A stretch of 21,003 nt of DNA from CAYHSY01 sp964359435 (GTDB taxonomy: Bacteria > Patescibacteriota > Minisyncoccia > UBA6257 > JAUSGH01): the NCBI GenBank assembly GCA_964359435.1, contig CAYHSY010000010.1:1-21003 (forward strand). The letters are read 5' to 3'. The position numbers were made by a program, and so were the translations under genes. The notes under the pieces were generated by a model. The model was not told the DNA's origin. It saw only the letters and a program-made list of their open reading frames with translations, and did not search any database. Below, piece by piece: positions 7,067 to 14,210 of this stretch; position 1 is the stretch's first letter, and each line of letters starts with the position of its first letter.

Positions 7067-8794
7067 ATGGATGACAAATTGTTGCTTAAAACCTTAGTTG
7101 ACGCTAATCTTTTGGCTCAGGAGAGTGCGTCTTTGGTGCTTCGTGATTCGGCATCGCTTAGGAAAAGCGCGGAGGATATTATTTTTGAGCGGCGATTGGT
7201 CCCGGACGCGGAGTTAGTGAAAATTAAATCACAGCTTCTGGGCGTACCGGCTAAATCGGTTTCATCGAATGAGCTGTCTTTGGAAATTTTGAAGTTGATT
7301 CCCGAGGCAACTGCCCGTTCATATCGTGTTATCCCTCTTTCCAAAGAAAAAAATTTATTGGTGGTCGGCATGGTGAGTCCGGAGGATACCAGCGCTCAGG
7401 AAGCGTTGAGGTACATCGCCCGCCAGCAAAAATTGAGCTTGGGTGTTTATCTGATTTCGCGCGGTGATTTTGACGCGGCCTTGCGGCTTTATTCCCCGTT
7501 ATCCAATGAAATTCAACAGGCGGTCAAAAGTTTGAATGTGGCGCCGGAGGCCTCGACTTTTAAGAAGGTAAAACTTGAGGCCGGAGGGAAGATTGTGGAT
7601 GAGGCGCCGATTATAAAAATCGTGGCGTCGCTTTTGCGAGAAGCGGTGCAGATGAAGGCCTCGGACATTCATATTGAACCGCAGAAGTCGCGCTTACGGG
7701 TGCGTTTTAGGGTGGATGGGCGGCTGCAGGAGCAGACGTCTCTTCCGGCCGGGCTTTATCAGCCGGTTGTGTCGCGCGTGAAAGTTCTTTCCGATTTGAA
7801 AATCGATGAAAATCGGATTCCGCAGGACGGCCGTTTTCGCACGGATATTTTTGGCCGCGATATAGATTTTCGTGTTTCCACGTTCCCTACGCCGCAGGGG
7901 GAAAAGGTGGCGATTCGCGTCCTGGACCCGAGTGTGGGTCTCAAGAGTTTGAAGGACTTGGGACTCACCGGTAAAAATGAAGTGTTGTTGCGCGCCGGGA
8001 TTGAAAAACCATTCGGCATGATTTTAATAACCGGTCCGACCGGCTCCGGCAAAACCACTACGCTTTATGCCTTGCTTCAACTTTTAAATAAAGACGCGAC
8101 TAACATTGTGAGCTTGGAAGACCCTGTGGAGTATTTTATCGAAGGCGTCAACCAGTCGCAAGTGCGGCCGGAGATTAATTATGATTTTGCTTCCGGTTTG
8201 CGCGAGATTTTGCGGCAGGACCCGGATGTGATTATGGTCGGCGAAATTCGAGATCAAGAAACTGCGGCCTTGGCGGTCCACGCTGCTTTAACTGGTCATA
8301 TTGTTTTTTCCACTTTGCATACTAATAATGCCTTGGGTGTTATTCCGCGGCTGATAGATATGAAAGTGGACGCGTTTCTTTTGCCCTCATCTCTTAATCT
8401 TATGGCTTCGCAGCGTTTGGTGGGACGGCTGTGTGATGCTTGTAAAAAAGCGGAGCGGGCGCCCGCGGAGATCGCCGCTATTATACGCAAAGAGATGGAT
8501 CGGTTGCCGGCTGACGTAAAGCCGCAAGTCAAACACCGGGAGCCGTATGAGATTTATCACGCGACTGGCTGCGATGTCTGCGGTGGTAAGGGTTTCATTG
8601 GTCGGCTTGGCTTGTTTGAAGTCCTGGAGATGACGGATGAGTTGGGCGCGGTCGTTAATGCCGGTATCACTGAGCAGAAGATAAAAGAAGAGGCGACGCG
8701 GCAGGGTATGCTTGGCATGCGGCAGGATGGCATTTTGAAAGCCTTGGATGGGTTGGTTTCTATAGAAGAGGTATTGCGCGAAACCTCCGCATGA
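7067..8794 (+). CDS. pilB: type IV pilus extension ATPase PilB
   Basis: A 575-aa hexameric secretion ATPase that powers pilus extension. Residues 1-150 form the N-terminal GspE/MshEN-type domain. The core has the Walker A loop TGPTGSGKTTT with K329, the aspartate-box region near 345-365 (VSLEDPVEYF), the Walker B region DPDVIMVGEIRDQETA, and the histidine box STLHTNNA. A zinc-binding knuckle typical of PilB/GspE rather than PilT is present as LCDACKK and GCDVCGGKG. The length is normal. The gene follows repeat copy A, without a Shine-Dalgarno site. Confidence 0.95.
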   Translation: MDDKLLLKTLVDANLLAQESASLVLRDSASLRKSAEDIIFERRLVPDAELVKIKSQLLGVPAKSVSSNELSLEILKLIPEATARSYRVIPLSKEKNLLVVGMVSPEDTSAQEALRYIARQQKLSLGVYLISRGDFDAALRLYSPLSNEIQQAVKSLNVAPEASTFKKVKLEAGGKIVDEAPIIKIVASLLREAVQMKASDIHIEPQKSRLRVRFRVDGRLQEQTSLPAGLYQPVVSRVKVLSDLKIDENRIPQDGRFRTDIFGRDIDFRVSTFPTPQGEKVAIRVLDPSVGLKSLKDLGLTGKNEVLLRAGIEKPFGMILITGPTGSGKTTTLYALLQLLNKDATNIVSLEDPVEYFIEGVNQSQVRPEINYDFASGLREILRQDPDVIMVGEIRDQETAALAVHAALTGHIVFSTLHTNNALGVIPRLIDMKVDAFLLPSSLNLMASQRLVGRLCDACKKAERAPAEIAAIIRKEMDRLPADVKPQVKHREPYEIYHATGCDVCGGKGFIGRLGLFEVLEMTDELGAVVNAGITEQKIKEEATRQGMLGMRQDGILKALDGLVSIEEVLRETSA

Positions 8795-8806
8795 TACAAT
8801 TATTAG

Positions 8807-8910
8807 TGATGCGGTTAATTTGGCCGATAACTGCGTCGTGATTCCTCGGAGTACCACGGTGGGTACACCTCGTCATCACTCCTTGTTCTCGGCCAAATTT
8901 CCTCGCATCA
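8807..8910. repeat. nested inverted-repeat element, copy B (between pilB and pilT)
   Basis: A 104-nt imperfect palindrome. The outer ends are TGATGCG and CGCATCA, with inner arm AATTTGGCCGA pairing TCGGCCAAATTT. The central hairpin is GTACC-ACGGTG-GGTAC. Compared with copies A and C (GTAGT/ACTAC), two stem positions changed together, which keeps pairing. Right of centre, CACCTCGTCATCACTCCTTG matches the other copies. It starts 13 nt after the pilB stop. Confidence 0.82.
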
Positions 8911-8958
8911 GTAAATCTTAAATATTTTTATATCTGAATATTGAAATATTCCAAACTC

Positions 8959-10032
8959 ATGCCTGATTATTCCAAAAAACTTAATGAGCTTTTACTGATA
9001 ACCGCGGAGCAAAACGCCTCCGATTTGCATATTGCGGTGGGCACCAGGCCAATGCTCCGTATCGACGGGCTTTTGGTACCGCTTCAAAAAGAGCTGGTGG
9101 TGACTCCGGAGGTGGCGGAAGGGCTGATACTCGCTTTGCTGACGGATGAGCAAGAACAGTTATTGCGGACTCACAAAGAACTTGATTTTGCCTACGGTTT
9201 TGAAGATAAGGCCAGGTTCCGTGTCAATGTTTTTTATCAACGTGGTTTTTTGGCCGCGGCCTTGCGATTGATTCCGGCTAAAATCCGTACGATTGATGAA
9301 TTAAATTTGCCGCCGATTTTGCATGATTTTGCCCGTTTGAGCCAGGGATTTGTGTTGGTGGTGGGGCCGGCCGGGCACGGCAAGTCCACAACCATCGCGG
9401 CGATGGTTGATGAGGTGAACCACACGCGGATGGATCACATCATCACTGTTGAAGACCCGATTGAATATCTTTACGCGCAAGATCGGGCCATAATTTCCCA
9501 GCGTGAGGTGAAAATCGACACCCCGACTTTCCACGGCGCCTTGAAGTCGCTTTTGCGGCAAGACCCTGACGTGGTAATGATTGGCGAGATGCGCGATCCT
9601 ATTTCCATGTCTACCGCCATGACAGCGGCGGAAACCGGTCATTTGGTTTTTTCAACGCTTCATACCAATTCCGCTTCGCAGACCATTGACCGCATAATTG
9701 ACAGTTTCCCGGCGGAGCAGCAAGCGCAAGTCACGAGCCAGCTCGCAGCCACTTTAGTTGGTATTGTTTCGCAGCGTTTGGTGCCGCACGCGGACGGCGG
9801 CCGGGTGCCTGCTTGCGAGATCATGTTGGTGAACTCCGCGGTTCGTAATCTGATCCGGGAGCGCAAGAGCTACCAGATCGACTTGGTGATTGAAACCAGC
9901 ATGCAAGAGGGGATGCTGACGCTGAACCGATCTCTCGCGGCACTGGTTAAGAAAAAAATGATAACTTTGGAAAATGCGGAGCTTTATTCTTTAAATCCGT
10001 CGGAGCTAAGGATAATGCTGCAGAGAATGTGA
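8959..10032 (+). CDS. pilT: type IV pilus retraction ATPase PilT
   Basis: A 357-aa hexameric ATPase that depolymerises the pilus, giving retraction, twitching and possibly DNA pull-in. The N-terminal PAS-like domain has ASDLHIAVGTRPMLRIDG. The core holds the Walker A loop VGPAGHGKSTT (K142), Walker B DPDVVMIGEMRDP and the histidine box STLHTNSA. The C-terminal AVRNLIRERKSYQID matches the AIRNLIRE motif diagnostic of PilT. The Walker A loop has Ala-Gly-His where the common form is Thr-Gly-Ser. ATG 8959 is preferred because MPDYSKKLNELL aligns with usual PilT starts; an in-frame TTG at 8941 would add six residues. It has no zinc knuckle, unlike PilB. Confidence 0.94.
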   Translation: MPDYSKKLNELLLITAEQNASDLHIAVGTRPMLRIDGLLVPLQKELVVTPEVAEGLILALLTDEQEQLLRTHKELDFAYGFEDKARFRVNVFYQRGFLAAALRLIPAKIRTIDELNLPPILHDFARLSQGFVLVVGPAGHGKSTTIAAMVDEVNHTRMDHIITVEDPIEYLYAQDRAIISQREVKIDTPTFHGALKSLLRQDPDVVMIGEMRDPISMSTAMTAAETGHLVFSTLHTNSASQTIDRIIDSFPAEQQAQVTSQLAATLVGIVSQRLVPHADGGRVPACEIMLVNSAVRNLIRERKSYQIDLVIETSMQEGMLTLNRSLAALVKKKMITLENAELYSLNPSELRIMLQRM

Positions 10033-10045
10033 TGTTAGTTGATAG

Positions 10046-10083
10046 GTTTATAAGTTAGTAAGTTGGGTTTTGAACTTATAAAC
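10046..10083. repeat. AT-rich inverted repeat between pilT and pilC
   Basis: GTTTATAAGTT (10046-10056) pairs perfectly with AACTTATAAAC (10073-10083) around a 16-nt loop. The rest of the 92-nt gap repeats the motif AACTTAgAAACTTA up to the pilC start codon. No U-run follows. Confidence 0.6.
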
Positions 10084-10124
10084 TTAGAAGCCGCGAGTCG
10101 AAACTTAGAAACTTAAAAACTAAA

Positions 10125-11333
10125 ATGAAGTATCGTTACGTCGCCAGGACTAAAACAGGAGAACTGCAGACCGGATTTGTGGAAGCGCCCACGCGGGAAT
10201 CCGGCTTCAGCACTTTAAGCGGCCATGATTTGTTTGTTTTAAGCATTGAAGAACCGCGGGCTACCACGTGGTACTCCGCGATTATTGATTATTTTAAGCG
10301 AGTCAGGCAAATTGACACCGCGGTTTTTACGCGGCAGTTTTCGACGCTTCTCCAAGCCGGCATCCCGTTGGGCGACGCTTTAAAAAGTTTATATAAACAA
10401 ACCCGTAATCCAATTTTGCGCGAAATCGTGTTTGAGGTCTCGGCGGATATTGACGCGGGACTTTCTTTGTCGCAGGCGCTTGCGCGGCATGAAACAGTTT
10501 TTTCCGAATTTTATATCAACCTGCTCCGTTCGGCGGAGGTCACGGGCCGGGTGGAGTCGGTTATGGGATTTCTAGCTGACTATTTGGAAAAAGAACATAT
10601 TTTGCGGACTAAGGTGCGGAGCGCGCTGATCTATCCGGCTTTTGTGATGCTATTGTTTTTTGTCGTCGGTGGAATTCTGGTGGGCGTGGTTTTCCCGCAG
10701 ATCAGTCCGATTTTTGAGGAGGCCCAGGTGGATCTGCCCTTTGTCACGCGCGTCTTGCTTTCGGTGGGGGGGTTTGTGCGCGAATGGTGGGTGGGTCTCG
10801 TGGTGATCATCCTGATATTTTTGGCTCTGATTTTCGATTACGCGCGAAGCCGCGAGGGGCGATTGGTTTTTGATCAGGTGGCCATAAAATTGCCGGTTCT
10901 GGGTTTGTTGTTCAGAAAAATGTATGTGGCGCGGTTTGCCGAAGCGGCTAATGTTTTAATTCGCGGCGGCATACCAGTCACTCAAGCCATTGAGATTTCC
11001 AGCCACACTGTTGGTAATGCTATTTATCGGGAAGCGCTGCATGAGGCGGCCGAAGGCATCCGGCGCGGAGAACTCCTGTCCGCGCTCTTGGAGCGTGGCG
11101 AGGAACTTTTTCCCCCGATGGTTTCGCAGATGGTCGCGGTCGGTGAAAGTACCGGCAAGTTGGATGAAATGCTCGACCGCATGGCCGGATTTTTCACTCG
11201 TGAAGTGGACGACTCCGTTTCCAATTTGGTGGAGTTGATTCAGCCGGCTTTAATGGTTGTGATCGGCGTTTTAACCGGCCTGCTTTTCGCCTCTATCTTG
11301 CTTCCGATTTATAACTTAGTGCAGGTGTTTTAA
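10125..11333 (+). CDS. pilC: type IV pilus inner-membrane platform protein PilC
   Basis: A 402-aa polytopic protein with two tandem GspF domains. The first begins near RQFSTLLQAGIPLGDAL (residues 66-82), the second near ARFAEAANVLIRGGIPVTQ (266-284), showing the internal duplication of the family. Membrane segments lie at about 166-189 (AFVMLLFFVVGGILVGVVF), 219-239 and 373-397. It is the rotor-like platform on which PilB and PilT act to add or remove pilins. Length and N-terminal KYRYVARTKTGELQTG are normal. It begins right after the AT-rich repeats with no Shine-Dalgarno site. Confidence 0.95.
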   Translation: MKYRYVARTKTGELQTGFVEAPTRESGFSTLSGHDLFVLSIEEPRATTWYSAIIDYFKRVRQIDTAVFTRQFSTLLQAGIPLGDALKSLYKQTRNPILREIVFEVSADIDAGLSLSQALARHETVFSEFYINLLRSAEVTGRVESVMGFLADYLEKEHILRTKVRSALIYPAFVMLLFFVVGGILVGVVFPQISPIFEEAQVDLPFVTRVLLSVGGFVREWWVGLVVIILIFLALIFDYARSREGRLVFDQVAIKLPVLGLLFRKMYVARFAEAANVLIRGGIPVTQAIEISSHTVGNAIYREALHEAAEGIRRGELLSALLERGEELFPPMVSQMVAVGESTGKLDEMLDRMAGFFTREVDDSVSNLVELIQPALMVVIGVLTGLLFASILLPIYNLVQVF

Positions 11334-11371
11334 GACGAATCATTATACTGATTCGTTATTGAAGATATATT

Positions 11372-11380
11372 TGTTATAAT
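11372..11380 (+). promoter_or_regulatory. extended -10 promoter (TGTTATAAT) directly before the major pilin
   Basis: TG-T-TATAAT is a perfect extended -10 element. It ends 7 nt before the pilin ATG at 11388, so transcription would start at or next to the start codon and give a leaderless mRNA. No -35 match is seen at the right spacing, which extended -10 promoters can do without. Confidence 0.6.
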
Positions 11381-11387
11381 CATTAAT

Positions 11388-11855
11388 ATGAAGAAATTAA
11401 TTAAAGGTTTTACTTTAGTTGAAGTTTTGATTGTTATCTCCATCATTGGGCTTTTGGCGTCCATTATTTTAGTGGGGTTGGGCGGGTTCCGCGCCAAAGG
11501 GCGGGATACACGGCGCATCGCCGATCTTCGCGGTGTCCAGGCGGCACTGGAGCTTTATTATACGAAATTCAATGCTTATCCCATCGACAACAGTTGGGAT
11601 GCGTTGGCGTCCGAGTTGCGAAGCGCTGGTATAGGCGTGAATAATGTCCCCGGCGATCCGAGCGGTTCAGGCGGCGAACAGTATGTTTATGATGCTTCGA
11701 GCGACAAACAGTCGTATATTTTGCGCGCACGATTAGAAGACCCGAACGCGCCGCAACTCCGGGATGATTTCGATTCGTTTCTGGGCGGAGCGGTATCGGG
11801 ACTTACCATAGACTGCAGTGATGCCCCAAAACCTTATTATTGCGTCCAGTTTTAA
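11388..11855 (+). CDS. pilA: type IV pilin (probable major pilin)
   Basis: A 155-aa prepilin. The leader MKKLIKG is cut by PilD before F8. FTLVE follows, with the conserved Glu at mature position 5 (E12). A hydrophobic stretch VLIVISIIGLLASIILVGL forms the helix that packs in the fibre core. The head contains a KGRDTRRIADLRGVQAALELYY helix segment, a proline/glycine loop region, and a C-terminal pair of cysteines (DCSDAPKPYYC) that probably close a D-region disulfide. Its own promoter abuts the start, as expected for the most abundant subunit. Major versus minor status is inferred from order and promoter. Confidence 0.9.
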   Translation: MKKLIKGFTLVEVLIVISIIGLLASIILVGLGGFRAKGRDTRRIADLRGVQAALELYYTKFNAYPIDNSWDALASELRSAGIGVNNVPGDPSGSGGEQYVYDASSDKQSYILRARLEDPNAPQLRDDFDSFLGGAVSGLTIDCSDAPKPYYCVQF

Positions 11856-11857
11856 TC

Positions 11858-11964
11858 GGCTACGAAATACGAACAATTTACGAATATACGAAATTAATTC
11901 ATTAATGTGTTTTGTATATTCGTATCATCCGACACTTGGAGGATGATTTTCGTATTTAGTAGCC
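11858..11964. repeat. long inverted repeat built from the leader-peptide repeat family
   Basis: The left part GGCTACGAAATACGAA...TTACGAATATACGAAA is the reverse complement of the repeat that starts two minor pilin genes (13491-13544, 14157-14210). The right part TTTGTATATTCGTA...TTTTCGTATTTAGTAGCC is a second copy in direct orientation. The right copy is split by a small hairpin, TCATCC-GACACTTGGA-GGATGA. The unit fills most of the 128-nt gap between pilA and pilD. Confidence 0.75.
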
Positions 11965-11983
11965 ATTAAACTTACTTCTAAAT

Positions 11984-12865
11984 ATGTTGTCTGTATTATT
12001 TTTTATTTTTGGTTTGGCCGTCGGGAGTTTTTTGAATGTGGTGGCGCTGCGCTATGATCCGGATAAAAACCTGTTCGCGCTGAAGCCGATTTCGGGCCGG
12101 TCTTTTTGTCCGGGTTGCCGCCGGACGCTCCGCTGGTTCGAACTGGTTCCATTAGTTAGTTATGTGTTTCTGCGGGCCAAGTGCCGGAGTTGTCGCGCGC
12201 CGATCTCTTTACGCTATCCCTTGGTGGAGCTTATTTCCGGTGCAATTGCCTTGCTGCCGATTTATTTGTACGACCGTTACGCTATCGCGGCTTTGAGCGC
12301 GTGGCCATTCTGGTATATTGCTGCTTCAGCTCTTTTTACGCTGGCGTTTTATATTTTATTGTTGATGACGCTCATTGACTTGCGACATACTATTATTCCC
12401 GATGAGTTGAATGTGGCGCTCGCGGCGTTGGGAATTATTAAAATTATCGTGCTTTACGCTTATAGCCAATTCAATTTGATTGTCGGGACATTTTTGGAAG
12501 GGTATGGCATGCTTTTTGGTTTGCGGAGCAATATTTGGACTAATCATCTCTTTGCCGTGGTTTTCGGGGCCTTGTTTTTTGGTATTATTATATATGTAAC
12601 CCGCGGGCGGGGGATGGGAATGGGCGATTTGAAATTAGCTACGGCCTTGGGGTTATTGTTGGGTTTCCCGGATATCGTGTTGGCTATCGTTCTGTCTTTT
12701 ATATTAGGGTCGCTTTGGAGCATCCCCCTCCTCGCAAGCGGAGCCCTGCGATTGAAGGCGGCGATTCCCTTCGGTCCTTTCTTGGCGCTGGGAGCGGTTG
12801 TAACCATGTTTTTTGGCGCTGATATTCTAAGATATTATTTTATCGTCTTCAGCTTATCCACATGA
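11984..12865 (+). CDS. pilD: prepilin peptidase / N-methyltransferase PilD
   Basis: A 293-aa polytopic membrane aspartic protease that cuts prepilin leaders after Gly and N-methylates the new end. The N-terminal part has GSFLNVVALR and the zinc-like pair FCPGC...KCRSC of the methyltransferase domain. The two catalytic aspartates are D132 in LIDLRHTIIPDEL and D215 in GMGMGDLKLA. Seven to eight membrane segments are visible. Its stop overlaps the next pilin start by 4 nt (ATGA), so the two are coupled. The five pilin-like genes in the locus are its expected substrates. Confidence 0.95.
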   Translation: MLSVLFFIFGLAVGSFLNVVALRYDPDKNLFALKPISGRSFCPGCRRTLRWFELVPLVSYVFLRAKCRSCRAPISLRYPLVELISGAIALLPIYLYDRYAIAALSAWPFWYIAASALFTLAFYILLLMTLIDLRHTIIPDELNVALAALGIIKIIVLYAYSQFNLIVGTFLEGYGMLFGLRSNIWTNHLFAVVFGALFFGIIIYVTRGRGMGMGDLKLATALGLLLGFPDIVLAIVLSFILGSLWSIPLLASGALRLKAAIPFGPFLALGAVVTMFFGADILRYYFIVFSLST

Positions 12866-13398
12866 ATCGGGGCTTCACATTAATAGAGGTGTTGGTTGTG
12901 ACGAGTATTTTAAGTTTGCTCGCCGGATTTTTGATAATTTATACGCGAGGCAGCGAGAACCAGATTAAACTTTTGCGTGAGAAAGCCACATTTTTGAATA
13001 ATTTATATCGCGCCAGGTCGTTTGCCATCCGGACCATCCAGTCCACGCCACCTGAATGCGGTTATGGTATCTATATTTTGGATGAACGGCGCTATACTTT
13101 GTGGCGGGATACAGCCACGCGGCCCGACTGTTCCACCGCCGATTCAATTTACAATTCTCCGGCTGAGGATTTTGAAAAGCCCTTTGAGCTTGCTCCCGGC
13201 GTCAAATTTTTGGATGTTAACGTTGGCGATGCCTTGCGGAGTATTCTTTATATTCCGCCGGATCCGAGGGTCGTTACTGTACCGGAGATCGCGGCCGGCG
13301 GTTCGGCTGTGATTCGTTTGGGAACTATTGACCGCGCGTCGGTCGCGGAAATTAAAATTAACAGATATGGGCAGATAGAACCGGGAGTAGGATATTAG
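12862..13398 (+). CDS. minor pilin / pseudopilin, FimT/GspH type
   Basis: A 178-aa prepilin with a very short leader MNRG, then FTLIEVLVVTSILSLLAGFLI, with Glu at mature position 5 (E9). The head is GspH/FimT-like: a helix ending in RARSFAIRTIQ, two cysteines (PPECGYG and RPDCST), then beta-strand-like segments. It is translationally coupled to pilD by the ATGA overlap. Such minor pilins prime or cap the fibre, and FimT-type proteins bind DNA in some competent species. DNA binding cannot be judged from this sequence. Confidence 0.85.
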   Translation: MNRGFTLIEVLVVTSILSLLAGFLIIYTRGSENQIKLLREKATFLNNLYRARSFAIRTIQSTPPECGYGIYILDERRYTLWRDTATRPDCSTADSIYNSPAEDFEKPFELAPGVKFLDVNVGDALRSILYIPPDPRVVTVPEIAAGGSAVIRLGTIDRASVAEIKINRYGQIEPGVGY

Positions 13399-13454
13399 AA
13401 AATGTAAAATGCAAAAATCAAAATGCAAAATGACAATGTAAAAATTAAAAATGG
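13399..13454. repeat. A-rich intergenic tract of short near-repeats
   Basis: Units such as AAAATGTAAAATGC, AAAATGCAAAATGAC and AATGTAAAAATTAAAAATGG follow the stop of the FimT-like gene. No coding capacity or clear structure is seen beyond the repetition. Confidence 0.5.
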
Positions 13455-13460
13455 AAGATT

Positions 13461-13498
13461 TGTAATTGCGATCCGTCAGCTGACGGAGAAGCAATCTT
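13461..13498. repeat. REP-like palindrome upstream of the PilV-like gene
   Basis: TGTAATTGCGA...GAAGCAATCTT forms the outer arms. The centre is the perfect palindrome CCGTCAG/CTGACGG. Related ends occur at 14135-14164 and 16446-16476. It abuts the direct repeat that carries the next start codon. Confidence 0.7.
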
Positions 13499-13544
13499 AC
13501 AAAAATGCTTTCGTATATTCGTAAAAATTTCGTATTTCGTAGCC
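13491..13544 (+). repeat. 54-nt direct repeat, copy 1, carrying start and leader of the PilV-like gene
   Basis: This stretch matches 14157-14210 at 52 of 54 positions. It contains GCAATCTTACAAAA, the ATG at 13505, and TCGTATATTCGTAA...TTTCGTATTTCGTAGCC, which encodes the leader residues SYIRKNFVFRS. Confidence 0.9.
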
Positions 13545-14011
13545 GTGATGGGATTGTGCTCATGGAGTCTCTCATTGCCATAACCATTGCCACGGTGGGG
13601 CTTTTGGGCATGTTTTCGCTTTTGTCGCGGTCGCTATCTTTGACGCGCGTGATTTCCGACCGTTATATCGCCGCTAACCTTGGCGGAGAAGGGATCGAGA
13701 TTGTTAAAAATATCATTGATAATAACATCTTGGCTGCGCGGCCGTGGAACCAAGGGCTTTCTTCCGGTTCTTATGAGGTGGCGCACAATTCCGGCTTGAG
13801 CCCCAATCTGGGCAGGCGATTATTTTTTAGCCCCACCTCCGGGTTTTACGATTATGAGGGTGCCGGACGCCAGACCAATTTTTGGCGTGAAGTGCGCGTG
13901 GAGCGCATCGGCAGCGACGAAATACGCGTGAACTCAATCGTGAAATGGATTTCTCGCGGCGGCGGGGAGTTTGAGGTTAACCTGGAAGACCACTTTTTTA
14001 ACTGGCAATAA
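13505..14011 (+). CDS. minor pilin, PilV type
   Basis: A 168-aa prepilin. The leader MLSYIRKNFVFRSRDG (1-16) is cut before I17; IVLMESLIAITIATVGLLG follows, with Glu at mature position 5 (E21). The N-terminal helix and the LSRSLSLTRVISDRYIAANLGGEGIEIVKN stretch (written here only to mark the region 40-70) match PilV/GspI-like minor pilins. The head is short and lacks cysteines. Almost the entire leader is encoded by a dispersed repeat shared with the next pilin. No Shine-Dalgarno site is present. The stop codon touches repeat copy C. The PilV subtype is assigned from order and helix features, so it is less certain than the pilin call. Confidence 0.8.
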   Translation: MLSYIRKNFVFRSRDGIVLMESLIAITIATVGLLGMFSLLSRSLSLTRVISDRYIAANLGGEGIEIVKNIIDNNILAARPWNQGLSSGSYEVAHNSGLSPNLGRRLFFSPTSGFYDYEGAGRQTNFWREVRVERIGSDEIRVNSIVKWISRGGGEFEVNLEDHFFNWQ

Positions 14012-14117
14012 TGATTTTCTTAATTTTGGCGCATCGCTATGTCGCAATTCGTCGGAGTAGTACTGTGACTACACCTCCTCATTGCTCCTCGCGCTGCGCG
14101 CAAAATTAAGAAAATCA
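14012..14117. repeat. nested inverted-repeat element, copy C (between PilV-like and PilW-like genes)
   Basis: A 106-nt palindrome starting at the base after the PilV-like stop. Outer arms TGATTTTCTTAATTTT and AAAATTAAGAAAATCA pair perfectly over 16 bp, the longest perfect arm of the three copies. The central hairpin is GTAGT-ACTGTG-ACTAC, followed by ACCTCCTCATTGCTCCTCG. The outer arms are unrelated in sequence to those of copies A and B. Confidence 0.85.
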
Positions 14118-14134
14118 AGTATGATAAAGGCAGG

Positions 14135-14164
14135 TGTCATTGCGAGGTAATCCGCGGCAATCTT
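14135..14164. repeat. REP-like palindrome upstream of the PilW-like gene
   Basis: TGTCATTGCGAGG...CCGCGGCAATCTT has arms ATTGC/GCAAT. It is the same family as 13461-13498 and the inverted copy at 16446-16476. It runs straight into the direct repeat carrying the ATG at 14171. Confidence 0.7.
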
Positions 14165-14210
14165 ACAAAAATGTTTTCGTATATTCGTAACAATTTCGTA
14201 TTTCGTAGCC
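14157..14210 (+). repeat. 54-nt direct repeat, copy 2, carrying start and leader of the PilW-like gene
   Basis: It differs from 13491-13544 only at two positions (C/T in codon 2 and A/C in the leader). It supplies the ATG at 14171 and leader residues FSYIRNNFVFRS. Confidence 0.9.

Noticed and set aside
8387..8857. 156-codon minus-strand frame over the pilB end and repeat copy B
   Set aside because: It lies opposite well-conserved PilB sequence and runs into a palindromic element; no family features.
13399..13454. Small coding gene in the A-rich gap
   Set aside because: Only short low-complexity units are present, with no start signal or open frame of note.
6949..14210. CRISPR array
   Set aside because: Repeats are palindromic, far apart, in three different families, and have no regular spacers or cas genes.
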